Shown here: one piece after another, positions 37,405 through 50,185 of the stretch
Numbering within the stretch: position 1 is the stretch's first letter
How the letters are laid out: each line of letters opens with the position of its first letter
NCBI RefSeq assembly: GCF_014529535.1
Contig: NW_023503373.1
Span: 1,302,001 to 1,366,000 of the forward strand
Direction: 5' to 3'
Length of the DNA stretch: 64,000 nucleotides
Origin: Bradysia coprophila
Lineage: Eukaryota; Arthropoda; Insecta; Diptera; Sciaridae
The notes under the pieces: generated by a model
The model's input: only the letters and a program-made list of their open reading frames with translations
Told to the model about the DNA's origin: nothing
Databases searched by the model: none
Program-made: the position numbers and the translations under genes

Positions 37405-40400
37405 AAAATGCGATAGATAGTGAGTGTGTCTGGCAATTTAGTAAAAGTAGATCAAAATTGAGGGGAAGAGAGAGAGAAAGAGAGTGAGAGAGTATTGTGC
37501 GTCAATCTTCTTTTAATCAGTCAATCGTAGGTTCAGATGATTTCAAATAATTTCTTCAGATGTTTTCCAATAATTTACTTCCGTTCGATCATCTGATAAT
37601 TTAGTTTTTATGACTTCACTACAAGTCAATGGAGAAGATTTAAAAAATAATTAAAAAAAACCACAAAAAAAACAGTTCGTAGAGTTAGTCAACATAATGT
37701 ACTCTCTAATGCAAGAAATCAATTATGTGAATCAAATGCAGCATTCTATGCGCGAAAAATCGTAAATTCTTTATTTAGAAAACCAAAAAAATAAAAATAA
37801 TTTTCTGACCAAAGTTACATAAAACATGAACTTTCAAACATTGTAATAAACTGAAATAATGAATTTCGTCCACGAAGCGTTTTAAATTGACTCCGCCGTT
37901 TGATCGTTGTCTGTCTTAGATTGGCTTTTGACTCAATGAAACAAAATGAAAATATTTTGACCACACAGGCCGAACACACACACACGATCTGACCTACACT
38001 ACAAATCGGATTGCAATGGAAAACGCAGCACGTTGATATCAGTAACGCGAAATCGTTCGTACGTTTCGGCCTTTATTGAATCTGAAGCTGGAAAGTGAAT
38101 TGTGTTTGAATGTAACTGCCTAGTGATTGGAATTTTGTAGTAACTAGCCACGAAAGGACTCCACTAGTACACACAATGCTAATGAGAGAAAATATTTTGT
38201 GGGTCGTTCAGTGCTGAAAGAGAAGGGAAATGGAGAGAAATGGAAAGAGATTTAAAATTAACAGAGAATGGAAGAAGAAAAAAACTTATTTTTAAAGCCA
38301 CACACACACACATCTCTCATCATTTTAGTCATTTGTTATTAATATTTTACAGTACCGCATAACGTAAATTAGTTGATAAATGTTTCTAATAAGATTTCGA
38401 TATTCAAAGTTCGGTAAAACATAAGTTTTTTATAGGATAGAAAAACAGACTTAAACTATAAGACAACAGAGAGAGAAATGCAAACAAAAATGATAAAAAA
38501 ATCAAATATTCTTTAGTTTCGATTATTTAGTCGCATTAGTTAGTTGTGTGTTTTGTTTTTAATGAAATTTGTAGAGAGGAATGAAAAGCAAAAACTTTAT
38601 TTACTTTACTGTATAGCTCTACCTACTACTACTTAGCATCGAATTTCAAAATTGTATAAAAATGCCGACGCAAAAAAATTAATATTTTGGTGCAAAAAAA
38701 AAATTAAAATAAAAACTTGAAACAAAGAATAAAAAAGCTCTAGTAATTTAAGGTTTAATTAAGTGACCGTGGATGTCTGCGAGTATAATTTTATAATTGT
38801 TTCGCAAGTGTAAAATTTTAGTTTTTATTTTTGTCCCTCAACAATTTTTTCAATGAATTCATCAATTTGCAGATCAAAAAAAAAACTTTTCCCAACAATT
38901 TGCATTCCGTCCCGATTCATTGATGCTAATTAATTTTTTTTGTTCATCACGAATTGAAGTAATAGTTTCAGAGACTTTTATTTTACCGAAAATGTGTAAC
39001 TAATTTGAAATGAAAAGACTAACCCGACTATAACCAGTTCATTACATTATAGCATTTTTGACCCATAATTAATGGCGTTCGACGAGAAGTTTTATTCGGA
39101 TTTTTTTTCCCTTTAATTTTTCAATTTTGTTTCATCATTGCCAGAGTTGTAGACCTATTTTTCGTATGACCGAACCGTTTGGTATTCCCTAAAAAAAATC
39201 AAACTAAAAATTTCGTTCAATACAAAATTTTGTCACAAATTTATTTAAAATTGGAAAAAAATGGGTTACGACTCGTGCAACGAAAAAAGTTCAAATTTGT
39301 AAATCCTTTTCCAAAACTCACACAAACATTCTGAACTTTCTAATCGGGTCATTGAAATTTTAGTCCCAGTTAATTAACCACGTAAAATTGTTCTATTTGA
39401 CAATATTATACGAGACCCTGTGCATTTGACAATCTTTTTTTTAAGTAATTCCTATCACGATATCAAACTTTTGACTTTCATTTTATAATCTAATTCATCC
39501 TATGAATGATTTGAATGAGTCTTACCATCAGCGATATCTCGACGCATAAAATTTGAAATTTCTTTGCGTAAAACACGAAAGACTTTTACCAATTTTGACC
39601 TCTTCAAAATCTATGAACCTTCCACGTAATTATTCCAGTTTCATCGAAAAGATTTTTGTATAACTTTGAATCGTTGCGGGTTCACGATTCTAGATTTTAT
39701 TTAAAGAAATGGTTCTGTGTTCGAAATTCTGTTACTAGCCAATAACAATACAGTGAATTCTCCAATTTCCACTTTAGCCGGATGATCGTCGTGTTTAACT
39801 GAAACATATTTTACATGCTCCGAAAACCGTACTTTCCACATTACTTTCGATGCCCTCAGCATGTAAAATCCATTACATAACTCGGGATAAAAGTGAAAAG
39901 TCTCGTTTTCATGTGTTTATTGACCTCGGCTAAGCCTCGAATCATCAAAATTCACACACAAACTCTTCTTTTCATTTTCTCATCCCTACTTATGTAAAAT
40001 ACTATTAAATCATCTTATCTCTGGTGACCTTTCACATACGGAAACCATGTCAATAGTTTAATTTTATCAAGCCATTTTGAACATTTTGATACAAAATCTT
40101 TCATTTCATTTGTTTAAACAAACATAAGATACATCAATCAGAGCTCATTGTTTGTTTTTCTCACCGATGTCGATAACAAGTGGCATAGCCGTCTGGTATA
40201 AGGTTCGATTTCGTTCTGTTATCATATTTTTATGCATAAAACTTAATTACTTTTATTATCGTAACAACACCTTCAATTTCGTGTGTTGTGTTTCCAATCA
40301 AACAAAACAATTTTTATCGAATTAATTTTTGTGTAAAAATTAGAACGAACAATATTCTTAATTAATTAAATTAAATTAAATAAGGATAAGAGAAAACAGA

Positions 40401-41760
40401 GGAAAAGCATCGTCAATTTAAGTTTTATTTGAATTATTATTTTTGAAAAGTTTTTTTTTGTTTTAACATCAACTATAATCATCGCATATATACTCATAGT
40501 TGTTTTTTAAAAAAGAAAATTAAATTTATGTTATTAAGACACGCTGTGGAGAAAAATAAAAATAAAAAACATTTTGCTAAACTTGTACATTGAGTCTAGA
40601 GAGCATTTTTTCGCATCAAATCCAATCCACTTAATCAACTTAATCAACAATAACAAAAAGTGCAGCAAAAGAAATGAAAAAAAATAAAATAAAATAAAAA
40701 TAAAAAGCAAATTGAAATTATAATCATTAACTATTACTTAATTCTAAGTCGATTTTAGTACAAACATGGAATGATTTCTTATTTATTATGTTATAACCCA
40801 GGCAAAACCAATATTAAAACGTGTAAATAAAGGAAATTTTTATTTTTGACGAATATTTCGTCAAAAACAAAAACAAAGAAAAAAAATCATCGAGTTTGTT
40901 TTTGGCTACCAAACACTTTAATCAACGCTAAACCCGATGACATCATTTGTACTAATCCACGAATCCCGTCAGAATGACACCTTTTGTCTGTCAGAAGGGC
41001 CCCTTTAACCGTATCGAAAAAAATGTTCGGCTCAAAAGTGGAGTTTGAGTTTTTCAATGAAATTGAAATTAGACTTTACGGTTGATTTTCACTACAAATT
41101 TCCTTAATTTCTGAAAAAATTCCTAAATTATTAAAGAAAACTTTGAAAAGACTCAGAGGATTTCAAGGAAATTTTTTAAAATGAAGCCGGGAGAAGCTTA
41201 GAATGATTGATATTTGATACTAACATTGAACTGAAAATGCAGAAGAAATGAAGAAACACTCAAGAAGTTAAAGAAACTTTAAAAAATTAATAAAAGTAAT
41301 TTCTTGAAAAAACATTAGTCCTGAGTTTATTTTAGATCATGTAATGTTCTGGCTGGACCTTCATCTTGAGCTGACATTTTCAAAAAATGTAAGGATCGAC
41401 CATTTGCGTTTCTAACTCTAACCGAGCCGAGCTGAGATCTCTATCGATAAAGGTGTAATCGTTTTACAAGAAACCACCATCCATAGTCGAAGAGAGTTCT
41501 GAAAATCAGCAATAAATGTTCCCGACCATGGTTTTTTCATGAAATTTTCGTATGACAAGAAAACCACTCCGCAACGTTCACGGCAGTAGAGTATTGTTAG
41601 GAGTGATTGTACCCCATAGGACTCAGAAAGCCCGTCCCACTATATCTGAGCTGATCCTTTGAAAAAACTTTTTCTCACTTGAGGGCTACCGTGACTCATG
41701 ATCTAGCCATTCGTGCTTTTAGTGCGAATCATATCAACTGAGAAATCGAATACACTCCCA
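37405..41760. other. Trf4-1 3' UTR and AT-rich intergenic DNA
   Basis: Several AATAAA hexamers follow the stop codon, and the purine-rich and CA-repeat tracts (37465-37490, 37975-37990, 38300-38312) are typical of a long 3' UTR. The true polyadenylation site cannot be set from sequence alone. A diverged family A MITE remnant lies near 40020-40210. No further gene is seen. Confidence 0.5.
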
Positions 41761-42993
41761 TTAGTGAACTTATTGTAAACGTAAACAACTTGAATTTAGT
41801 TAGATTTAAGTTTTGTTTTCGATCACCTTTTTTAGATCTCGGGCCCTCGAGTCGGTGGGATTTGTGGGATTTTTAAAAACCAGGGGATTGAAAGGGGACA
41901 GATTAACATATATGGGATTCGATACCGCGCACAGTGCGCTGAAAAATAGAGGCACTGGAAAAAACGGCGTGCTAGAAATATTCTGCTCAAAAAGTTCCAA
42001 GTTCCACTATGTCTGCAGCACCAGTTTGGATACATTTTTTTTAGAAAAATTTAGCTCGCTCCGCTCGCGTATTTCTACTATAATCTTTACTTGAATCTCG
42101 TTAGGTATAAAACTGCAGATCTTATGGTTTTTGATAGTGATATTTTGTTGAGTGTTTCAGGTGAGCTTGAAAATGTCCATACCTGATATGTGTGGCACCT
42201 GAAATTTTTTAATTGATATTAGTAGAGGGAATTTTGAGATAGACGAATTTTTCTTTGTTTGTAACCTAGGTCAATTTTTTTTCGCTCTAAATTTGTATGG
42301 CTGAGTTAGCCTAGAGTCTCACCAAACAAGTTGTGCTTTAACATGGACAAATAACTTTATTAGCGACTTAAGATAGCCCTTATTTTATATTTTAGGTAGC
42401 CCTTAAGAGTGATATCGCCAAAACATCGAACAAAATCAGACATTTTGGGACAAGAGGTCACGGATATTATTGAGTTATAGCTCATTCGATTGGCTGAACT
42501 GTTGCGAGTGAAATTTAATTTGTTGCAGACGATCGAGGTCATGAAGTATGAAGTAAGGGTCTGCCAAAAGAGCCTCAAAATCATTTTCTTGTGATTTGTC
42601 GAGTTAAACAATTTAAAGAAAAAACTTTTTTAGCTAGCCTTGAAGAGACGCGCATTTTGAGTATACACACTACCAGGTCCATGTTGACCTGTTGGTGATA
42701 TCAATGATTTTAGGTGAAAAAATAGGTGATTTTCCCCAGGGACTCGGGACTTGCAGTGACACAAGTCCATGACATGGTATGCATGGTAAGATAGCCTAGT
42801 CTCAGTAGTACCATACTATGGAAAAACATCCTTGGATAAGTTTCACTGCAGATTGTTGGAGCGACTTTAGCGGAAGTCTTACCCATAATCGACGAAATTT
42901 TATCGTTTTTTCCGCTGATGGTCGAACGCTCCTTGTTAAAAGAATTAACAAGACATTCAAGGTAGACAGTCGGTTTAAATTATTTTGTAAAAA
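41761..42993. other. Intergenic DNA with decayed repeat pieces
   Basis: A less AT-rich segment near 41835-41960, with CTCGGGCCCTCGAG and CGCGCACAGTGCGC palindromic words, and the AGCTCGCTCCGCTCGCG motif at 42052 suggest old mobile-element fragments. No reading frame resembles a known protein. Confidence 0.4.
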
Positions 42994-43215
42994 AAACTTA
43001 CAGTCGACGTCACTGAAATTTAGGCATGCATTTGCTTCCTCTCCACTCATACGTCTGCTCATACCACTTTAATTAACATAACATAATCACACGTGCGTGG
43101 TGGAGCTAAAACTGCATAAAGACGCATGAGCAGTTTTGTTTGTATGAGTGGATGAGCTGAAAACCGGCTGAAGCAAATTCATGCCTAAATTTCACTGACT
43201 TCGACTGTAAGTTTT
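42994..43215. mobile_element. 222-bp inverted-repeat element (AAACTTACAGTCGA ends)
   Basis: The left AAACTTACAGTCGACGTCAC and the right end, reversed (AAAACTTACAGTCGAAGTCA), extend inward through TGAAATTTAGGCATG and ATTTGCTTC to CACTCATAC blocks, giving about 75-bp imperfect arms. Confidence 0.75.
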
Positions 43216-43627
43216 CAACTTGTAAATTTCTTAAACATCCTGACCTTAATTTTAGATAGGTAGAAGATTCGGTTTACGATGTATAGAGTCCATCCTTTCT
43301 CTACCTGTAGGAAATATTATACACTTTCACCATACGGAAATCATATGCACAGTTAGGTAGAACTCATTGTTTGTTGTTGTCGATAATAGACGATATAGTC
43401 TGTAAAAGGTTACACGACAATTGGTTATTGGTTTCTAAACACTTTCATTGTCGCGAATTTAATTAACCTTCCAAAAGAGACAAGATCATTGCGATGGAAT
43501 CATCAAATCTGACGCCTTATGTTTGAAGCATTGTCTTGTGTTTGATGCAAAATTTTAGGACCAAATGTGAACTAGAGCTCACCGCTTATTATAGTCGTTG
43601 TATAGCCGATAACAGCTTTCCATTAAC

Positions 43628-43815
43628 CTGTTACATACGGCAAGCATATGACCAGTATTACTATCGGGTCTGTTACTTCCATAGATCAAATTATTTTTAA
43701 TCGATTGGTTTCAAATCTTGTACTTCAAATTTTAACATTCATTTCACTATAATGAACAACATTACTCAGAGCTTGTCGTTATTTTTGTCATCGTTATCTA
43801 TAAGCCGTATGTAAC
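43628..43815 (-). mobile_element. MITE family A, copy 4 (reverse orientation)
   Basis: Reverse complement of the 11001-11221 element: it starts TGTTACATACGGCAAGCATATGACC and ends ATAAGCCGTATGTAACA. Internal blocks are shared (TCTGTTACTTCCATAGATC, TCAAATCTTGTACTTC, CAGAGCTTGTCGTTATTTTT). The two ends TGTTACATACGG and CCGTATGTAACA form a perfect terminal inverted repeat, making this the best copy for defining the element boundaries. Confidence 0.8.
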
Positions 43816-44316
43816 ATTGCTGCAGATTTCTCTAAAAAGTTTTTTTATTTCATTTTTTGTTGCTTACAATTTCGTTAAAGAGGTTAAGCGAATTGACAAT
43901 TATATCTAATACCAGGAAGGTTGATTTTTTTTCCAAAAATGTATTTAGAAAGACTTACATCATCACACAAGTTCCGAAACGTGTTTCTACCAGGAAAGAA
44001 TTATACGACAATAATCGATGATGTAAGTTGCTAAATCTCTATTTTGCAAGAAGATCTTTCCATTTCACCTCACCATGACATTGTATATAAAAAAAACAAC
44101 AGTAAAGCCAACGATTGAGTCAATGAATCTCACAATGAATGCACAAGGTAAAAACTTAAGAATGTATGATTCGTAATAGAGGTGGGGGATATTTCTTATA
44201 ATTTCAGAGGTGATGTTCTTCGTTTATTCTTTATTCTGCCTTTAGTTGTAAGTGAAATAGCAAATAAGAACCATCTTCAATATATCGACGGAGGAAATAT
44301 TTCTTTTGGGTTAAAA
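43816..44316. other. Upstream region of the secreted-protein gene
   Basis: AT-rich; presumably contains the promoter and 5' UTR. No distinct TATA-initiator pair could be chosen with confidence. Confidence 0.4.
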
Positions 44317-46038
44317 ATGAATCATTTAAGTCTAATTGCTTTGATCTGTTTTGCAGTAGTTTTAGTGAATGCATCAGGTGAGAATATGTCTATAGTGCAC
44401 TAACGTTGATTTGATCCGATTCGATGTTCTAAAATTATAGTGAAAAACACTACGAAAATAACAATGACGATGCTCAGTACCATCAAACACATGCGTATGT
44501 TAATTAAGTTCATTCCAAACCGGTTCTGACCAAACGTTTTTGTTTATCACTAAAAACAAATCTACTTCCAATTATCCGATCAGATTACTCATCTGTTATC
44601 GACAACGATGATAAACAAAAGCATATGTTAATAGCAAAATGTATGTTTAAACTAATGAAGTAAAAGATTTTGTGTCAAATACTAGCTAAAAGGCTTCCTC
44701 GTCTATAATTAAATGAAACTGCAAAACTAAGATTTTATGGTCCTCAGGCTTTTGTTCGTTAAACAAACCCTTTTCACTCGATCGCATTCCGTCTAAATTT
44801 ATCTCTTTAATTGCGAACATTTAAGAACTATTCATAAAACGAGCCATAATTGCAGTAATAATTCATTTAAATGTAGAACTATTAATGTGGCATGCAAAGA
44901 TGATCAAGAATGTGCGTATGGAACGGAGAGGTGAACACACTCTCTCTGTACGGCAAAACGTTGCAAATCATGCAATCAAATCGACTAAATAATTATTTAT
45001 TTTCACAGAATCAGGCTATTATGTACCTAAAGGTTATTATGTTATCCACGCTGATGGCCATCAATCTGAACTGTCCAAGATTTCACCATCGCATGTAAGT
45101 TTTTATTGGCTGTGTTGTGTTTTGTTTGTTTTGCTCATTATTTTTTCCCTATATAATGAACAGGAATTATTGCTGCGTAGTTTAAGACGCAGACGATCGG
45201 CTCAATTTTCATCGAGTTCTTCATCGTCAAGTAGCAGTGTTAGCTCAAATGGTGGTCCGATTTCTTTCCACCAATCTAGTTCATCGATTGTTTCACCTGG
45301 AGGTATTTAAATTCCATTTCTTATTTGACCTATGCAACGACTTACGTTTCTGATACTTTTCGCTAGGCTCCTCGTCTCAAGGTTACTACCCTGCCGTCTT
45401 TGGGTAAGCAAAATAGTACTGAGTATATTCGTTCACCTTGAGAAATATATGCGACTCAAAAATTACCACCTAATTTGCTAACCAATAATCGTTTTGATTA
45501 TCAAAAAGAATTATCATTTCAATGGAATAGTTTGCATGGATTTCACTGTAAAATGTTGTAATCTAACAAAGGAAATAGATAAATAAATTCGTACTGTAGA
45601 AACACCATCCATTTCCCTTCTTTTTCTTCCATCTAACATTCTAGATCGATCAATAATCGTTTCAATGGCGATGATGATGATGACTATTATGATGATGGTC
45701 AATTTCCAATCAACAATAATCAACCACAATATTCATCATCTCAAATACATACAGGAACATTTGCCGGAAACGGATATAATGCACCTATTTTCACATCGTC
45801 TCAAACGCAGACTGGTGGCGTTTTTCCGAATCGAATAAATACACCGAGTTCAGGAGGTGTCAATTATAATAACGGGAATACTTTCGTTTCCCAAACTTCG
45901 AGCGTTTCGCATCCATCGCCGAATGGTAATGTTGTGTTCACCCAATCGAATAATAATGGTGTGCATTCAGAAACCTCAGGTATCGTTTATCCGAATGGAC
46001 AAGTGCAAATAACTTCACATAAAACCGGGAAGTTTTAG
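44317..46038 (+). CDS. Secreted low-complexity protein with RRRR processing site, function unknown
   Basis: Five exons: 44317-44377, 45009-45094, 45164-45302, 45367-45403, 45645-46038. GT-AG junctions and consistent phases give about 238 residues. Exon 1 is a textbook signal peptide, MNHLSLIALICFAVVLVNAS. Exon 2 has paired GYYVPKGYYVIHADGHQS. Exon 3 carries a tetra-arginine at residues 57-60 (LRSLRRRRSAQ), a possible furin-type site, then a poly-serine run. The last exon begins with NGDDDDDYYDDGQ and continues as a Ser/Asn/Gly/Gln-rich tail with repeated SSQ-type motifs (FTSSQTQTGG, FVSQTSS), ending KTGKF. There are no cysteines in the mature part. The composition fits an extracellular matrix, cuticle or silk-associated protein, but I do not recognise a family. 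Confidence 0.75.
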
Positions 46039-47885
46039 AACTTTTTTTTTTATTCCGTTCGTATGAATGTTTAATCAACAACAAAAAACACGGCTAACGT
46101 GTGCGAGTAATTCAGATTTATCTTTGGATTTTTTGTTTTGTTTTTCGTTGTTTGAATGTAAATTTGATGTGATCATCTCTTGAACGTTCGCAACTTGTTT
46201 AATGAATCGATTGACCTTGGCGTGTGTTTAATGTTGTTTTTACTGATGTTGATTCATTATAAAAAATTAACTAATTTTTGAGAATTACCTGTTAATTGAG
46301 AAAATAAATGACGAACTATTGGTTATAGGAAATGGGTGGTACAGGTTTAAGGATGTATGTATGTGTGTATGCCAGAAGTAGCAACAACGCATCGAGCACA
46401 TTCTGAATTTCCGCTATGGTTGAAACGGTGAAGTGTTGCCGACAGGATTCACAATGATTCCCAAAAGGACATTTTATCTGTACAAAATGTATAATTTCGA
46501 ATCACGCCGTACTGAGATTCCTAGCAGCCAGGGAAACAGTAGTGTACAATTGCATCATGAGAGAAAAGAGTTACTATTTGAGAAAATGGAGTCACATGTC
46601 CATTTTCATAATATTCTAGCAGTTAGAAGTTTCTTATTGAACAGGAAGTTCTCTGTCATCGACAGTGACGACAAAAAATAAGCGATAAGTCTGAATAAAG
46701 TGGTGTAAACTTATGAAGTAATAGATTTTGTATCATAAGACAAGAGCTCTTACGAATTGAATGCTCGAGAGATATAACTCAACCAACGATTCGACGGAAA
46801 ATTTTAAGTGAAAATGTGAGTAAATATAACGAAAATAGTTGCTAGAAATAGTTTACATAAATTTTTAAGCAGAAAAGCTCGTTTCTCCAAAGCTGCAAAT
46901 TTAATTGCGGAAAGAGGCACAACGTTGAAGAGAAATCTGTAGATAGAATTGACCGAAAAGAAGAATCGAACAATCGTTATACGAACAAGGTAAACATTTC
47001 TGTCGAAAATTGGTCGAAAAATTATGGATGTCATGGGAGAAACTACGGCAACGGAATACAGAATTTACAGAATTTAAATGCAAGTTGTTTGGAACTGTTT
47101 TAGAATCATTCCTATTGGATGAAGTTTTGTTCCTGCAATTTTTATGCTAAGACCAACTATGTTATGACATCATTCAATAAAGACGTCGTCTTTTTGGCAC
47201 GGGACATCGCACTTCAAGCAAAATAAATCATGATCGACAGCTGCCAAGTAGAGTACTATTTTGTATGAAATGGTTTTTTACAGTTATATGTCACACTGTC
47301 AAGTTTCAGTATTCTATTTAGAGTAACGCTCATGCTTGAAGTGCGTTGATGGTGGAGATTAAGCAAAAATATGACTCTAATGTTATAAGCTATAGGAAAA
47401 ATGAGGGCAAGGGAGTGAAGTTACTTGAAACGATAGGAAAAAAACAGGCGTCACTAATGAATACCGCCAACGCACTTCATAGTAATCATAGTTGACACAG
47501 AGTACATTTTTGCATGAAATGGTGTTTAACAGTTGTGTGGCACACTGTCAAGTTTCAGTACTCCTCATGCTTGAAGTACGTTGATACCACCTATTTTTTA
47601 AGCAAAAGTGCTACGAGTGACCATGAGATCTATGACTTCAACTTTCATCAAGTGACGTAAATATTACACACTTAAATGAGACCATACCCTCCCAACACAT
47701 CAGTTCTCAAACAATGCAGAGTCAAACAATCTGTATGAATATACCCACCACGAAATAAGTCTTCAAACACCATTCAGTTAAGTAACAATCTCACTATAAT
47801 CTCTTCTAACTTCGAACTTAACGACAAATTGATACAATTTCATGCTTAACAAAGACAAAGACAAAATAACAAAATTACCTTTCCA
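46039..47885. other. Intergenic DNA between convergent genes
   Basis: Holds the 3' flanks of the secreted-protein gene (+) and the ppk gene (-). A diverged family A remnant lies near 46640-46745. Two direct repeats of about 95-100 bp (47250-47352 and 47498-47590) are listed separately. No gene is supported. Confidence 0.5.
47250..47590 (+). repeat. Direct repeat pair of ~100 bp
   Basis: The blocks TATGAAATGGT, ACAGTT, CACACTGTCAAGTTTCAGTA and CTCATGCTTGAAG recur in the same order at about 47250-47352 and 47498-47590, separated by about 145 bp. GCACTTCAAGCA words also occur reversed near 47207. Probably two copies of a dispersed element or a decayed LTR pair. Confidence 0.55.
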
Positions 47886-50185
47886 TTAGTTTTTCTTCTC
47901 ATCGCTAACATCGAGAGAGTTGTCGGGCAAGAGTCTTAAACTGATTTTCGTTGCGGATTTGTTTGATCCGCGTTTTCTTAAATTACAACACAGCCTCAGC
48001 GTAAAATGGTAAATTATCTCGACAATGCTCAGCAAAGAGATTCCCATGAATAAGCCGAGCAGTCCCCCGCTGTTCGCCACAAAATCGACTGGACCATACA
48101 ATTCGGAGCGCTTCGATGTGATGAACTGATTCTCTCTGAAAAATATTGCGAGGCGTGCCGGTTGCATTCTGTAAATAACATTTTCGGCTGGTAAAGATTT
48201 GGTTAAAGGAAATCCAAACAAATTTCTCACCCATTCTGTTCATCCGTGGACTTATACGCGATTTTTAAGCGATTCCAATCAAATGTCGCCTGCGATATTT
48301 CTGCATCATATCGTATAGACGTGCAAGACGGCAAGCAATTGCATTCATGTTGAGAGTCTGTGTTTACGGCGATTCCTAGCATATATTGCTCATACAGTAA
48401 TTCATCTTCAGCCGCATCATAGCACGCGATTTTCGACGATCCACATATTGGCGTATCGTCATCTCTTGGCATAGAAAATCGGACACATCCGCATGTTTTC
48501 AGAGTGTAATTGGCTAAACACTCCAATTCACAGTTGTGCTGTGTGTAGACTTTGAAGAACCGAAGATATCTTTCCGAATTGAAAAAGCACTGCCTCCTGG
48601 AAATATGACGTCACTTTTAATTACAATTTCCATTCAAAGCATGCTCACTGTTACAGTACGCACCTGTCCGGATTATATCTACGTAACCCGTCGGAAGTTT
48701 GCATCATATTCGGTTTGACTGATACTAACACCTCTTGAAGCAGAGGTACACGAAAATATTGTCGCGAAAGCTGTGGCGACTCGCCGGGTGGATGCAATAA
48801 TATTTTAAATCCTTGAACGGGTCCTTTACAAATGTAATCCAAATTTTCTTCGTACAACCGCAATAACACAAACAGCCCGCCTCTCGACCCAGCCGCTAAT
48901 ACTCGGTAAGGATAAATTTGTGGTTCATTGGCGACAGATTGATCGTAGCCGGATGTCAGATCCCAACTAGACGCCACATTACGGTTGCGTTGCAGGAAAT
49001 CATTACTGATTCTGCAGTGAAGGACAGTAAGGAAAGATGTAAAAATTGTTGGTGCATTGAAGATACGAACCCTTCTCGGTATAGTTCTTTCGAGTTTATC
49101 ATGTTGAATGTAAAACAAAGACCCTCATCTGTCAACACCTCTTCAAAATAGTCATCGCAGTATTCCAGCTTGTTCCGAAATTTGCATAACATCATCGTAT
49201 CTTTAAACGATGGCGCCATTCGTTTTAACAATTCTATAATACTGTTATCGGTGACATTTCCTCCGATTTTGAATTTATCAGTTAAGTGGGAGTCACATAC
49301 TTGGGATACGGCCTCCATGTACTTAAGTCTGAAATGGTTAGAACAAGAATTACTGCGATACCTTTCGAGCTAATCAAAAATAAATGTAACTCTTTATCAC
49401 TGATGCCATATGATGGACGACTTCCGGCAAGCATTTTATGATAGGTTTCTGTGAAGTCTATCATATTCTTCTTAGCCTTCGTTTCCGGGCAGATTGTTAC
49501 AGAGGGGAAAGGTATTTCATAAATTGGAGTGCTTTTTTCGGAGAAGCTAACGATGACCGGACTTTGTTCCCATTTAATGTACAGTTGAAAGATGAGCGTT
49601 CCACAGCCAAATAAAGCACAAGAGAATGCTACGATCCACCATATTCTGATTAAGTTCAATGAAATGTTAGTCTGGGGCGAAATAATTATTCTGACAAATT
49701 TCTTACTTTTCCAACCAATGCCGTTGAGTCTCTCCTAAATATTTGGTACCGTGTATTGTACTGTACGAACAATACTCTTGGAATGCTTCACAGGCCACCT
49801 AATTCAAATATTGTGGAATTTAACCCAAAAATTTTCGATTTTTTGTTGCAAGAAAAATCACCTGTCCGCCTTTGTATTTTGAAGGTTCTGAAGTATTCTC
49901 ATGACTTTTAGCTGACGATTCTTCGGCATAATTAATCGAAGGAATGTCCAACAAAAGCGTCCTGGAAAATGAAATGGCCTAATTGATTAAATCGATCATG
50001 ATGAAGATCCTAAAGTTTTTAGAGTAAAGAAAAGAATCAGACCAATTTCTTTGCGTGATGACGTTTGTTCGTCCGTAGACGGAACATTAACAAAATTGAA
50101 AAAGTAAATATTTGTGATTATTGTCAGGATCAAGTCGTTGTAATTGCGAATTATTTACTGACCTGCTACGAAATAACTTAAACAT
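47886..50185 (-). CDS. Pickpocket-family DEG/ENaC channel subunit, intact
   Basis: Eight exons on the minus strand: 50185-50163, 49961-49862, 49798-49707, 49645-49391, 49328-49071, 49011-48664, 48596-48231, 48168-47886. Phases are consistent, about 574 residues, a normal ppk length. Features in order: cytoplasmic N-terminus; STIHGTKYL near residues 50-60 (pre-TM1, equivalent to the gating HG motif); TM1 about 73-95 (WWIVAFSCALFGCGTLIF); IPFPSVTICPE; VQGFKILLHPPGE; the cysteine-rich block CELECLANYTLKTCGCVRFSMPR with TPICG; CNCLPSCTSIRYDAE; and TM2 about 514-535 with a GIS selectivity-filter triplet at about 523-525. Exon 4 needs a GTTACA donor to stay in frame with exon 5 (62-bp intron). The family forms trimeric, usually amiloride-sensitive sodium channels at the plasma membrane of sensory or epithelial cells. 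I cannot assign which ppk this is. Confidence 0.9.

Noticed and set aside
45514-45729. Minus-strand frame over the secreted-protein gene
   Set aside because: Antisense shadow of the acidic-box exon; its hydrophobic IIIV run is only the reverse of GAT-rich codons.
49331-49390. Possible frameshift pseudogenisation of the intact ppk gene
   Set aside because: A 62-bp intron with a GTTACA donor fits both phase and family sequence; every other exon is intact.
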